64,000 nucleotides of DNA from Spiroplasma endosymbiont of Clivina fossor (GTDB lineage: Bacteria; Bacillota_I; Bacilli_A; Mycoplasmatales; Nriv7). Shown piece by piece: positions 53,676 to 64,000 of this stretch. The notes under the pieces are model-generated. The model worked only from the letters and a program-made list of their open reading frames with translations. It made no database searches and had not been told where the DNA came from. The stretch is taken from assembly GCF_964031115.1 (NCBI RefSeq), contig NZ_OZ035006.1, positions 1,737,605 through 1,801,604 of the forward strand, given 5' to 3'. The first letter of the stretch is position 1. Each line of letters begins with the position of its first letter. Both the position numbers and the translations under genes were made by a program.

Positions 53676-53957
53676 ATGGCAAATATCAAATCACAAACTA
53701 AACGCGCAATCACAAATGAAAAAGCAAGACAAAGAAATGTTCATATCAAATCAACAACAAGAACAGCAATTAAAAAAGCTAAGATCGCAATTACCAGTAA
53801 TGAAACTAATATGCAACAAACATTAAATCATGCTATTTCAATGCTTGACCGTGCAGAAAGTAAAAATATTTTTCACAAAAATAAAGTTGCCCGAATAAAA
53901 TCTAAACTAACTATTAAAGCTAATAATATTGCTAATAATATTAAAGAAACTAATTAA
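53676..53957 (+). CDS. rpsT: Ribosomal protein S20, 93 aa
   Basis: MANIKSQTKRAITNEKARQR and ALNHA-type helices (QTLNHAISMLDRAESKNIFH) are diagnostic of bS20, which binds 16S rRNA early in 30S assembly. The second of two adjacent ATGs has better spacing from AAGGAG. An IS256-type element separates the gene from its terminator. Confidence 0.95.
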   Translation: MANIKSQTKRAITNEKARQRNVHIKSTTRTAIKKAKIAITSNETNMQQTLNHAISMLDRAESKNIFHKNKVARIKSKLTIKANNIANNIKETN

Positions 53958-53966
53958 TAATTAATA

Positions 53967-55287
53967 GAGCCTGTCCAAAATTCTGTGTCTCGATAATTCA
54001 TTCTGAATTATACTTAAAAGAAGGAGAACAGAAAATGACAAAAAAAATAAAAAAAGAACCTGACGCAATTGATAAAGTTGTTGATTATTTTTTAGAAAAT
54101 ATTGATAATCCACAAGATTTATTTAAAGGCAATACTATTTTTCAGGAATTTACCAAAAAATTAACTGAACGAATGTTAAATACGGAAATTAAAGATTATC
54201 TTGAAACTGATGAGAATCATAATAAAAGAAATGGCAACACACAAAAAACCATTATTACTAAAAATGGTTCAATCGCAATTGATGTACCAAGAGATCGAAA
54301 TAGTACTTTTGAACCAGTAATTATTCCGAAAAGACAAAGAAGATTTGATAACTTTGATCAAAAAGTAATTTCTTTATATGCAAGAGGAATGACAATTTCT
54401 GATATCAAAGCACAATTGCAAGAATTCTATCACGGAGCAGAAATTTCAGAAAGTTTAATTAGTCAAATAACTGATGATGTTATTGAAGAAGTTAAAATGT
54501 GACAAACTAAACCTTTAGAGAAGATTTATCCGATTGTTTATTTTGATTGTATTGTTGTTAAAGTAAAGCAAGATAAACGAATAATAAATAAAGCAGTTTA
54601 TCTTGCCTTAGGAATTAATTTAGATGGTTTAAAAGATATTTTAGGAATGTGAATTAGTGAGAATGAGGGAGCCAAATTTTGACTTAATAATCTTACGGAA
54701 ATGAAAAATCGTGGGTTACAAGATATTCTTGTTGCTTGTAGTGATAATTTAACTGGGATGTCTGATGCAATAGAAGCTGTTTTCCCAAAAACACAGCATC
54801 AATTATGCATTGTTCATCAAATTCGCAATAGTTTAAAATTTGTTCCTTACAAAGATCGCAAACTTGTAGCTAATGATTTAAAATCAATTTATACAGCAAT
54901 TAATGAAGAAATAGCGTTAATTGCTTTAGATCATTTTTCAGAAAAATGAAATAAAAAGTATCCACAAATTACTAAATCATGAAAAAATAACTGAAATAAT
55001 TTAATAATTTTTCTTGAATATCCTCAGGAATTTAGAAGAATTATTTACACAACTAATGCGATTGAATCTGTTAATAGTCAATTAAGAAAAGTCATTAAGA
55101 ATAAAAAGATTTTTCCTAATGACGCATCAGTTTTTAAAATATTTTATTTAGCATTTCAAAATATGGTTAAGAAATGAACGATGCCAATTCAAAATTGGGG
55201 TAGTGCAATTTCACATTTAATGATAAAATTTGAGGACAGAGTGAATTTAAGTTAATTACTTAGAGACACAGTTAATTGTACAGTCCC
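53967..55287 (+). mobile_element. IS256-family insertion sequence, 1321 bp
   Basis: Imperfect inverted ends (GAGCCTGTCCAAAATTCTG and GGGACTGTACAATTAACTG) share a distal TGTGTCTC. An 8-bp duplication AATTAATA flanks it (53959-53966, 55288-55295), the usual size for this family. Confidence 0.85.
54035..55255 (+). CDS. IS256-family transposase, 406 aa
   Basis: Mutator-type DDE enzyme: Asp in [12 protein letters not shown], Asp in [11 protein letters not shown] with [12 protein letters not shown], and Glu in [15 protein letters not shown]. Complete frame with UGA as Trp, so the element may be active. Confidence 0.9.
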
Positions 55288-55294
55288 AATTAAT

Positions 55295-55325
55295 AAAAAA
55301 GAGTGCTAACTAACACTCTTTTTTA
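55295..55325. terminator. Bidirectional terminator, originally of rpsT
   Basis: AAAAAAGAGTG and CACTCTTTTTT pair across CTAACTAA. It sits between rpsT (before the IS insertion) and the convergent membrane protein gene. Confidence 0.8.
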
Positions 55326-55358
55326 TTGCCTTATTTGTTTTCTAACTAGCAATAAAAA

Positions 55359-56702
55359 CTATAAATCATGCTTTTTATTATTTTCATCCTGCTTTTCAGC
55401 TTCTAAAATTAAATCTTGGTCAAATAAAGAAGCATCAATAACATACGATTCACCTTTTAATGTTGCCTGCAATGCTTTTTGATATTCCAAATCCGCTTGC
55501 ATTAACTTATCACGATCCAAACGAGGATTAATGGAAAATACAATAAAAATTAGTAATATCGGAATAATAGCAACACCAGCACCCACAATTTTTAAAACCC
55601 GATAAACTTGAAAACTAGAACTACTTCAAATTTCTTCTAAGACACTATCAACATTATGAACTTGATCAAAAGCATTTTTAAAAAACTGAACAAACGAATT
55701 ATAAGATAAAAATCCAAATACACCATAAATAGAATTAAAAAGAATGGCAATAATGGCAAATATTAACATCATTGGTTGCATCCGATATTTATCTCTTAAA
55801 AATTGTGGTTTTTTAAAGAAAGAATAAGTTAACATTGCATAAGTTAAAATTTCTAAAATTATACTTCACATTGACAAATTTCAAGCAATAAACGCTGGCC
55901 GAAAATTAAAGCTTTTTGACTCAACTAAATTATCTTTCAAAATAACATCAGTTAACTTAATTTTAGCAATAAAACCATAAACATTAATACCAATAACAAT
56001 AGCCCACAAAAACATAAAAACATAACTTAAAACTCTTTTAAAAAACGGCATTGCTTTAGGTTTACCCGTATATGGATAAAAACCTTGATTATTTGCCGGA
56101 TGAATTGGCAATTTTAAACCTTGCAAATTAAGTTGTAAATTTTGCAAATTAATTAATTGTTCATTAACTTTTTTTTGCGAATCAGCCTCAGTTGTTTTTT
56201 CAGCATTATCTTTTAAAATTTGAGAATTATTATTAGAAATTTGTTCAGAATTATTATTCTGACTAGTTACTAAAACATTACCATTTTTTAATAATTGCTT
56301 TTGTAAATTTGAATCAATATTTGATAATTCTTTAACAATATCAAGAGAAATCACTGTTGGTGTAACCAATTCTTGTTTTGATATTTGAAAAATATTAAGA
56401 ATATAAGTTTGTAAAAAATTACAATCATTCTCAATAGTTTCTAAGGTTAAATTATCATCTTTAACAATTTTTATTTCTTCATCTCTTAAATCAGCTAATA
56501 CTTGCACAAAACTTCTCGCATAGCGTTGTTCTTCATAATTAGCGTGATGCTCTTGCTCTAAAAATAAAAGACTATTAACTAATCGTAAAAAATAAGTATA
56601 AAATTCATCATCCTTAATCACTTTAAGTTTCAATTTAGAACTTTGTAAAATATTAACTAATAAATTAACAATATTTTCATAAGTATTTTTGCTATTATTC
56701 AT
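55359..56702 (-). CDS. Multi-helix membrane protein, 447 aa
   Basis: ATG at 56702 has GAGGGTGAG upstream. The N-terminal 240 residues are soluble and helical with Asn/Gln-rich stretches. Then several membrane helices follow (about 250-275, 300-325, 335-360, 390-410) and a short acidic tail. It follows holA by 16 bp, so they form an operon. No family recognised; it has the look of a Spiroplasma-specific protein. Confidence 0.6.
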
Positions 56703-56718
56703 TAATAAACTCACCCTC

Positions 56719-57666
56719 TTACAATTGCAATAAAAACATCTCAAAGCCAATATTTTTATTAACATAACTTCTTTTTATATTATAATCTAAATTACTTAAA
56801 CTACCTAATAAATAATGAATTTGTTGATCATTAATTTTTAAAAGATACTTTCAAAGAATTTTTAACCGAAAAGGATTAATAGTCATTTTTTGACAAATAA
56901 TATTAAAATCATAATTCCTTTGTTGATAAATTTTAATATCACGAATCGTCCTCAGTTGATTAGCTAACAAACCAATAATTGCCAAAACATCTTGATTACT
57001 ATTTTTAAAATCATAATATCGTTGCCATATTTGTGAAATATCACGAACAATAAAAGCATTAGCTAACTCAAAAATATTACTATCTAAATAACGACTAACC
57101 AAAACATCAACATCTTCCAATATTAATGAATTACTATAATTAACAAGTTTATTTAATTCATTAGCAATAATTTGTAAACTATTAGGTAATCTTTCTAATA
57201 ATAAATTTAAACCCTCATTAGTAATTTCAGTATTATGCTTAATAAAATAATTTTGAACAAACATTTTTAACTGACTATCATTTAATTCTTTAACAACTAA
57301 AACTTTACCTGTTTTTTCAATAACTTTAATAATTTTTTTTCGTTGATCAATATTAGAACTGTTAACAACAAAAAATATCTCAGTAAATGGTGCGGGATTT
57401 TCACAATATTTAAGTAAATTTTTAAATTGTAAACTACTTAATTGATGTTCACGAGAAGAAGTTAAAAACCAACAATCTTCAATAATAACAATTTGTTTAT
57501 TGTTAAATAATGGTGGCATTGAAATAACTTGTAATATTTCATCAATATTAGCATTTATCATACTATACTTTAAAATATTCATTTGTTGATCTTTATTAAT
57601 AACATTAATTACTTTTTGAATTTGTTTATTAATAAGAAATTTATCACTACCATAAATTAGAAACAT
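56719..57666 (-). CDS. holA: DNA polymerase III delta subunit (clamp loader), 315 aa
   Basis: MFLIYGSDKFLINKQI, LQVISMPPLFNNKQIVII and a C-terminal collar domain (QLRTIRDIKIYQ) match HolA, which opens the beta clamp. Length is slightly short of typical. The ATG at 57666 is chosen because AAGGTG precedes it. Confidence 0.85.
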
Positions 57667-57833
57667 TTTATTCACCTTTTAGAATTATATAATATTATTT
57701 TATTAATGTTGATATAAAATGTTTTTAATTTTGTCGAAAACTCTTGATAAAATAAAAAAAAATCATCAACTTGATAATTTTAAAAGGCTTTTATGTAAAA
57801 TTACTATTTTTACTTTAACTTTTTTTATACATT

Positions 57834-58901
57834 AGACTTCTTGCAAAATTAATTTAAAATATAATTGAATTGTTGTTTTTAATAAAAAGGTGGAATTTAA
57901 ATGAAATTTAAAAAAAATAATCAAATAAGTGATAAAAATTTTTTAAGATTAACTGGTATTAAACATACTACTTTTAATAAAATGCTAGAAATTTTAAAAA
58001 TAGAAGAATTAAAAAAGAGATTTCGTCGCGGAAGAACCAATAAATTATCATTAGAAAATCGTATTTTAATGACTTTAGAATATTGAAGAGAATATAGAAC
58101 TTATTTTCATATTGCAAAAAGTTATGATATTAGTGAAAGTAGTTGTTATAGAAATATCAAATGAATTGAAGACACTTTAATAAAACACCCTAATTTTCAA
58201 CAACTTACTGATCAAAAATCACTATTAAAAGATTATTTCAAAGATAAGACTGTTATAATTGATGTAACTGAAAGCCAAATCCAACGCCCAAAAAAAGACA
58301 AAAACAGCACTACTCAGGAAAAAAGAAAAAACACACAATAAAAACACAAGTTATAATTGAAAAAGATAGTAAAAAAATTATTAGTTCTGATTTTTCTTAT
58401 GGTAAAAACCATGACTTTAAAATTTTAAAAGATTCAAAAATTAAATTTTTACCAGAAACAACTGTTTTAGTGGATTTAGGTTATCAAGGCATACAAAAAA
58501 TTAATCATAATGTTTTAATTCCTAAAAGAAAATCAAAGAAAAACCCTTTAAATAAAGAAGAAAAGCAAAATAATGAGCGAATTTCAAAAATGAGAATTGT
58601 TATTGAAAATGTTTTTGCTATACTTAAAAAATTTAAAATTATTAGTGAAAAATATCGAAATCGTAGAAAAAGATTTGCTTTAAGATTTAATTTAATAGCT
58701 TCAATTTATAATTTACAACTATTAGTTTAAATATATTTGATAATTTAAAATTTCAGTCTTTTTTTATTGTAAATAATAATTTTTATTATGTTTTAATGAC
58801 AAAATATTTGTAAAAATAATCTAAAAATTATTTTAATAACACTTTTATATTTATTTTAAATTTAAAAATTATAATTATCATATTAATTTTGCAAGAAGTC
58901 T
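57834..58901 (+). mobile_element. IS5-type insertion sequence, complete copy, 1068 bp
   Basis: Perfect inverted termini AGACTTCTTGCAAAATTAAT. It sits against the end of an IS3-type transposase fragment and downstream of holA. Confidence 0.85.
57901..58730 (+). CDS. IS5-type transposase, intact pair of frames
   Basis: The first frame carries the helix-turn-helix (LTGIKHTTFNKMLEIL) and first Asp. A -1 shift at the A7 run (58290-58296) enters the second frame with VLVDLGYQG and IENVFAILKKFK. No other lesion, so probably functional. Confidence 0.8.
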
Positions 58902-59523
58902 ATTCAGTTTTAAAGGTTTTGTAAGTTGCTTCAGCAACAGCATTATCATACGGGCATCCTTTGGTACTTAATGATCTTTGAATTTTAAAGGTTATTAAAA
59001 TTTCATCAATGATTTTATTTTTGAATTCATTACCACGATCAGTATGAAATAAAGTTATTTTATTTAATGGTCGTGTTATCTTGCGAAAAGCTTGTTGAAC
59101 TAGTTCAGCAGTTTTATTTGGTCCAGCACTATAGCCAATTACTTCGCGATTAAACAAGTCAATTAATAAACAAATATAATGTCATTTAGTACCAACTTGA
59201 ACATATGTTAAATCACTAACAACAACTTCATTGGGTTTTTGGTTATTAAATTGACGATTTAAAACATTATTAATTTGGTCATTATTAACTGTTTTTTCAT
59301 GATTACGATATTTTAATTTGGTGTATTTAGAAACCAATTTATTTTTGATCATAATGAATCGGATTTTTCGTCGTGATAAGATGATATTTTTTCTTATTAA
59401 AACAGCTTTAATTTTACGAGCACCATAAATCTTACGACTTTTATTAAATGCACTGATAACTTCTTGTTCATAATTATTAATATCAAACTTAGCGCATTTA
59501 TTAGTTTGATAATAATATGTTGA
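58900..59523 (-). pseudogene. IS3-family OrfB transposase fragment
   Basis: Contains KIYGARKIKAVL, VVVSDLTYVQVG, FHTDRGNEFKN and GCPYDNAVAEATYKTFKTE, the DDE core of IS150-type OrfB. Cut at the C-terminal side by the IS5-type element and at the N-terminal side by a plectrovirus fragment. Confidence 0.8.
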
Positions 59524-59629
59524 TTTTAGTAAACGCTGTTATAATCGCATTTCATAATTTAGTCATCGCATCACTAGCTGTTATTTTTTCTACTGTTACT
59601 GGTGCATCAGCCAAGAAAGTTCCAATCAT
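59524..59629 (-). pseudogene. Plectrovirus major coat protein fragment
   Basis: The first 35 codons match 40784-41029 (MIGTFLADAPVTVEKITASD), then IS3 sequence begins. Confidence 0.75.
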
Positions 59630-59649
59630 ATAATCACCCCCTTTCTTTT

Positions 59650-59784
59650 TTAAAACATTCATCATTTATATTCAAAGTTTTTCTTAAATTTATTAAAACC
59701 ACGATTAACCTTAACGCGATTGTATTTTTTCTTAATTAATTTTGAATTTCTTTGTGAATGCATCACAATGTAACTTCGCGACAT
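59650..59784 (-). CDS. Small basic plectrovirus protein, second copy, 44 aa
   Basis: Nearly identical to 41049-41183; lies in a viral fragment. Confidence 0.5.
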
Positions 59785-59795
59785 TACTTTTGTCT

Positions 59796-60029
59796 CTATC
59801 TAAATACTGATATGGTTTTTCAAAGGAACATTAGAATAAATCACACCATAATCGCTGTTAAGAATCAAAAAGCAATGTTTGCTATTAAAAGTCAAAGCAG
59901 CGGTACTTCGATTAATTTAATTTCTTTACCACCAGTAATATGAGCCGGAATAGTTGTAATTTGAATAAATAAATCTCAGAAAGTTTGTTTAATTTGTTCT
60001 CAATTAAATTCTTTTAAGTTTATTGTCAT
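59796..60029 (-). CDS. Plectrovirus small membrane protein, intact copy, 77 aa
   Basis: [18 protein letters not shown] followed by an uninterrupted membrane helix. It shows what the frameshifted gene at 41195-41426 lost. Its start codon is read in frame from the truncated IS3 OrfA upstream. Confidence 0.55.
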
Positions 60030-60306
60030 TTTTTGCCGATTATTCAGTGCTGCTTGCTTTAAAATGTCATTTTCCATTCGTAATTGTTGGTTTTCTTTTC
60101 GCAAGTAAATTAATTCATTTTCTTCGACAGTGCGATTATCTTTTGCTTTAAATGACCCAGAATTATTATAATTTTTAACTCAACTATAAATAGTTGGTTT
60201 TGGTAAATTATATTCTTTCCCTAAATTAATAACACTTTTGCCATTTTTGTATAGCATTTACAATTTGTTTTTTAAATTCTTCAGAGTATGAGGTTTTATT
60301 TCCCAT
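60030..60306 (-). pseudogene. IS3-family OrfA fragment, frameshifted and fused to viral sequence
   Basis: MGNKTSYSEEFKKQIV, then a frameshift near 60254 into KNGKSVINLGKEYNLPKPTI and a leucine-zipper region ending [14 protein letters not shown], which runs in frame into the plectrovirus gene. Confidence 0.7.
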
Positions 60307-60315
60307 TTTATAGGG

Positions 60316-60510
60316 CGCGTAAAGTTTTGTTAGGTGGAAAATATTTGAATAATTTTGAAAGAAAAGTAATTACAATTTAATTATCATTTTATTTGAAAAA
60401 TAAGTAATAAAACAAAATATTTAATATTAATAAACATAATCTCAATAAAAGGTTATAAAAACTAAGTAAAATGCTTATAAAAACAACATTAAAATAATTT
60501 TTTATAACAA
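60316..60510. repeat. About 195-bp dispersed repeat
   Basis: AT-rich segment beginning GCGTAAAGTTTTGTTAGG, about 95 percent identical to 63298-63486. The same first 18 bases also end the plectrovirus repeats at 42630 and 51140. No gene. Confidence 0.6.
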
Positions 60511-60548
60511 AAATCATACATAAGAAATATATACTTAATTTGCATATT

Positions 60549-61454
60549 AGACTTGGTACATAACCTTTAATTTTATCTACTATTTTGATAATATTATTTC
60601 CTAGGCGAAATACAAATGTTAGATAAATACAAAGACGAAAACGAATTTTATAGTTTAATAGGCATAAAATATAAAACTTTCATGAAAATGGTAGAAATTT
60701 TAAAAGAAGGTGAAGCTAAACAAAAACAAATTGGTGGTAGACCAAATAAATTATCAATAGAGCAAAGATTACTTATGACTTTAGAATACTGAAAAGAATA
60801 TAGTACATATCGTATTATTGCAAAAAAATATAATATTAGTCATGTTAGTTGTATTCGTAATATCTTTTGAGTTGAAAATACTCTAATAAAAAATAGTCAC
60901 TTTCATATACCTGGCAAAAAGATATTATTAGAAAATAAGGGTACTACTAATAATTTATTAGCAATTGATGCTACAGAAATTCCAATTGAAAGAATTAAAA
61001 AAAACTAAAATTATTATTTTCTGGTAAGAAAAGGCAACATTCATTAAAATCGCAAATAATTATTGATTTATTTAACAATAAAATTATTTCAGTAGATTTT
61101 TGTTATGGCAGTACTCATGATTATAAGTTATTTTTAAAATCAAATACACTTATAAATCCAAAATTAGAATTAATTGCCGATTCAGGATATCAAGGTTTGC
61201 AAAATGTTCATAAAAATACATTATTGCCAATTAAAAAGAGTAAAAATAATCCTTTAAATCCAGATAAAAAGGAATATAATAGCTTTTTAAGTAAAGTTAG
61301 AATTGTCATTGAACATGTTTTTGCTAGATTAAAAAGATTTAAAATACTAGTTTATCGTTATCGCAATAAGATTAGAAGATTTGGATTACGATTTAACTTA
61401 ATTTCAGGAATATATAATTTTGAATTAAGCTAGTTATAGTTATGTACCAAGTCT
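60549..61454 (+). mobile_element. Second type of IS5-like insertion sequence, 906 bp
   Basis: Inverted termini AGACTTGGTACATAAC and GTTATGTACCAAGTCT. Related to but distinct from the AGACTTCTTGC element. Confidence 0.8.
60616..61433 (+). CDS. IS5-like transposase (two frames)
   Basis: LIGIKYKTFMKMVEILKEG, LLAIDATEIPIERI, then a -1 shift at an A8 run into SGKKRQHSLKSQI, LIADSGYQG and IEHVFARLKRFK. Same gene plan as the other IS5-type copies. Confidence 0.75.
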
Positions 61455-61540
61455 ATTGAAATAATTTATAGTAAATGATTATTTTTTCTTTTTTAAAAAA
61501 TACCTAAGAAAACTAAACGCGACCCACCCGCCCTTTTTTG

Positions 61541-61687
61541 TTGTGTAAAAATTCAATAATATGATAAAATCATGATGAATAAAAATGACAATAACAAGAA
61601 AGGCAGGGTTAGTTTAGTAATTAAATAATATAATTAGCTGATTGTTTTACTTCTTCAAAGCAATACCTAAGAAAACTAAACGCGACC
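61541..61687. repeat. About 147-bp repeat upstream of ffh, MITE-like
   Basis: Nearly identical to 53442-53588. The terminal ACCTAAGAAAACTAAACGCG is also repeated just before it at 61502-61521. Confidence 0.55.
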
Positions 61688-61726
61688 TCTCTTCTATGAT
61701 AACTATAAATTTTTTATTACATATGA

Positions 61727-61732
61727 TATAAT
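61727..61732 (+). promoter_or_regulatory. ffh promoter, extended -10
   Basis: TGATATAAT, 41 bp upstream of the start codon. Confidence 0.5.
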
Positions 61733-61773
61733 TTCTAACGAAGTTAAAATTTATAAATAAATGGGGTATAAAA

Positions 61774-63114
61774 ATGTTTACTGATTTTTTGGCGAATCGC
61801 ATTACTAAAGCTATTAAGAAGAATATTAAGACATTAACTTTAACAGAACAAAATATGGAAGCTACTTTAAATGAAATTAAACTTGCTTTATTAGAGGCTG
61901 ATGTTAATTTTAATGTGGTAAAAGAATTTGTTAATAATGTTCGTGATCTTGCAAAGGGAGAGTTTATTCTTGAAGGTTTAAAACCTGAACAAATGTTAAT
62001 TAAAATTGTTCATAATGAGTTAATTCGTATTATGGGACATAAAGAACATTTATTGAATCTTAATAAACGACCAACAGTTATTATGATGGTTGGATTACAA
62101 GGAAGTGGAAAAACAACCACAACAGCTAAGTTAGCAAATTTATTACGAAAAAAGTATCATAAGAATTCTTTGTTAGTTGCTTGTGATGTGTATCGGCCAG
62201 CCGCCATTGAACAGTTAAAATCCTTAGGTGAGCAATTAGACACTCCTGTATTTTCATTGGATAATGAAAAAGATGTTGTTAAAATTGCTAACAATGCTCT
62301 TAGTTATGCAATGGAAAATAAGTTTGATGTTGTTATTGTTGATACAGCAGGAAGATTGCACATTGATAGCGTACTAATGGATGAATTATCTAATTTAAAA
62401 CAAAATATTAATCCTCAAGAAATTCTTATTGTTGTTGATGCGATGACAGGGCAAGAAATTATTAATGTTACTGAACGATTTCATCAATATCTTAATTTAA
62501 CAGGAACAATTCTCTCTAAATTAGATGGTGATGCTCGTGGGGGGACGGCACTTTCTATTAGTCATTTAACTAAAATTCCTATTATGTTTGCTGGTACGGG
62601 AGAAAAGGTTGAAGCATTAGATATTTTTTATCCTGAAAGAATGGCTGACCGAATTTTAGGAATGGGCGATGTGCAAAGTTTATTTGAAAAAGCTCAAGAT
62701 GTTGTTGATGAAAGATCAATTCAGAAAACAATGAATCGGATGATGATGGGGCAATTTGATTTAGATGATTTAGCTAATCAAATGAAACAAATGTCAAAGA
62801 TGGGTAAACTTTCAGGAATAATTAAAATGATGCCCGGAGTTAATAATCTTAGTGATGCCCAAATTGAAGGTGCTGAAAGTAAATTATTAGTTACAAGAGC
62901 ATTATTAGATTCAATGACTAAAAAAGAACGAAGAGAGCCACGACTTTTAAAACAATGAAAAAGAAAAAATCGGATTATTAGAGGTTCGGGACGAAATGAA
63001 AAAGAATTTAATAATTTAATAAATCAATTTGAAAAAGCTAAAAAAAGTGTTGATGCAATGACAAAACAAATTAAATCAGGAAGAATGCCAGATTTTAGTA
63101 AGTTTAAAAGATAA
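61774..63114 (+). CDS. ffh: Signal recognition particle protein Ffh, 446 aa
   Basis: N domain, then the G domain with GLQGSGKTTTTAKLA (about residues 107-121), DVYRPAAIEQL, DTAGR and LDGDARGG. The Met-rich M domain begins near residue 320 (MNRMMMGQFDLDDLANQMKQ). It binds SRP RNA and signal peptides. The last 51 residues lie after a UGA-Trp codon. Full length. Confidence 0.95.
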
Positions 63115-63159
63115 AGAATTTCTAATCCTTAACTAAGAAATAGAAATTCTTTTATTTTT
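63113..63159 (+). terminator. ffh terminator
   Basis: AAAGAATTTCTA and TAGAAATTCTTTT pair, followed by TATTTTTATT. Confidence 0.7.
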
Positions 63160-63297
63160 ATTAATTGTGCCTTCTCAAAAAACTAATTTTTAATGGCGAA
63201 TATAATTATTGTCCGTATCACAGTTGCTGGGATAGCTTTAGAATAATACTAAATTCCCTTTTCATAATTACAATTAAGCAATTAACCTTATAAACGG

Positions 63298-63486
63298 ACG
63301 CGTAAAGTTTTGTTAGGTGGGAAAATATTTGATTAATTTTGAAAGAAAAGGAACTACAATTTAATTATCGTTTTATTTGAAAAATAAGTAATAAAACAAA
63401 ATATTTAATATTAACAAACATAATCTTAATAAAAGCTTATAAAAACTAAGTAAAATGCTTATAAAAACAACATTAAAATAATTTTT
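63298..63486. repeat. About 190-bp dispersed repeat, second copy
   Basis: Matches 60316-60510. It is followed by AATTTTGTCGAAAACTCTTG, which also occurs near 57727. Confidence 0.6.
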
Positions 63487-63574
63487 TATTTTAATTTTGT
63501 CGAAAACTCTTGATATTTATTGAATATACTTAATTTTAGGTATATTTTTAATATGATAGAGGTGGATAATAATT

Positions 63575-64000
63575 ATGGAAAAAATAATTCAAGAACTAGT
63601 AAATACTTTAACAGATGATCAATTTTTAGAATTTTATGAAAAAGTCAAACAACAAGCAGAATTAATAAAAAAAAAAAACAAAAACGGTTAAATGAAATTG
63701 ATCAAAAATTTAGAGCGCAAGGTATTAAATGCCCTAAATGTGAATCTTACCATTGCGTTAAAAATGGACATAATTCAGAAGGAAAACAAAAATATTTATG
63801 TAAAAATTGCCGTGCAAGTTTTGACGCTTTTCGTAATCATTTTATTTATTGAAGTCATTTAAATTATGAACAATGAAATTTATTGATTCAAATTTCATTG
63901 CTGGGGCAATCTAGTAAAACAATTTCTCGTTTTATTAAAACTACATTAAAAACTGCTTGATATAATCGTCAAAAATTAATGAAATCAAAACAATTAGAAA
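63575..64000 (+). pseudogene. IS1595-like transposase, 5' part, frameshifted (partial at edge)
   Basis: After AGAGGTGG the first frame begins MEKIIQELVNTLTDDQFLEF and stops past a run of A near 63675. The next frame supplies a zinc ribbon (CPKCESYHCVKNGHN, YLCKNCRASF) and the start of the transposase body. The A run allows either slippage or inactivation. Cut by the window end. Confidence 0.65.

Overview
The window reads as a Spiroplasma chromosome segment. It is very AT-rich, UGA must be read as tryptophan for almost every gene to stay open, and it carries SpV1-type plectrovirus genes, many IS elements and mollicute-style housekeeping genes (argS, lepA, fmt, rpsT, holA, ffh). All coordinates below assume genetic code 4, so many genes are longer than a standard-code reading would suggest.

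Layout. (1) 1-4535, minus strand: a SpV1-like plectrovirus provirus, cut by the left window edge. (2) 4857-36138: two copies of a small tailed-phage-like element, one nested inside the other. The outer copy (element 1) runs 4857-16367 and resumes at about 32737-36138; its ends are flanked by a 15-bp direct repeat (4842-4856, 36139-36153) that splits a small lipoprotein gene. The inner copy (element 2, 16368-32722, about 16.4 kb) lies in opposite orientation inside element 1 and is flanked by a 14-bp direct repeat (16354-16367, 32723-32736) at the 3' end of an element 1 cargo gene. (3) 36251-42141, minus strand: a second plectrovirus. (4) 42654-51132: a housekeeping block bracketed by inverted plectrovirus sequence. 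(5) 51627-64000: plectrovirus debris, IS5-, IS256-, IS3- and IS1595-type elements interleaved with rpsT, a membrane protein gene, holA and ffh.

Element logic. Each phage-like copy has the same map. One end begins TGTAAGG and carries an operator-like palindrome, an early cluster (a plectrovirus-related protein, a RuvC-like resolvase, an SSB-like protein) and a structural operon (scaffold-like protein, major capsid, two large virion proteins, holin-like proteins, portal, a large tail-type protein). Then comes a bidirectional terminator, a small membrane protein gene with a nine-G tract, and a promoter-driven, terminator-ended structured RNA. A variable cargo slot follows, then a terminase large subunit and, at the far end (TGTAAAT...), an outward-placed DDE transposase. 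The cargo differs: element 1 holds a Panacea-like protein and a 36-residue protein, element 2 a TIR-like nucleotide-binding toxin candidate plus a Panacea antitoxin. I infer a transposable (Mu-like in strategy) small tailed phage of Spiroplasma with a toxin-antitoxin cargo slot. This is the most novel system in the window.

Decay is visible. The large tail-type gene is frameshifted in both copies at different places. Element 2 also has a frameshifted terminase, toxin and small membrane gene, and an IS5-type insertion in its early region. Element 1 is nearly intact apart from the nested insertion.
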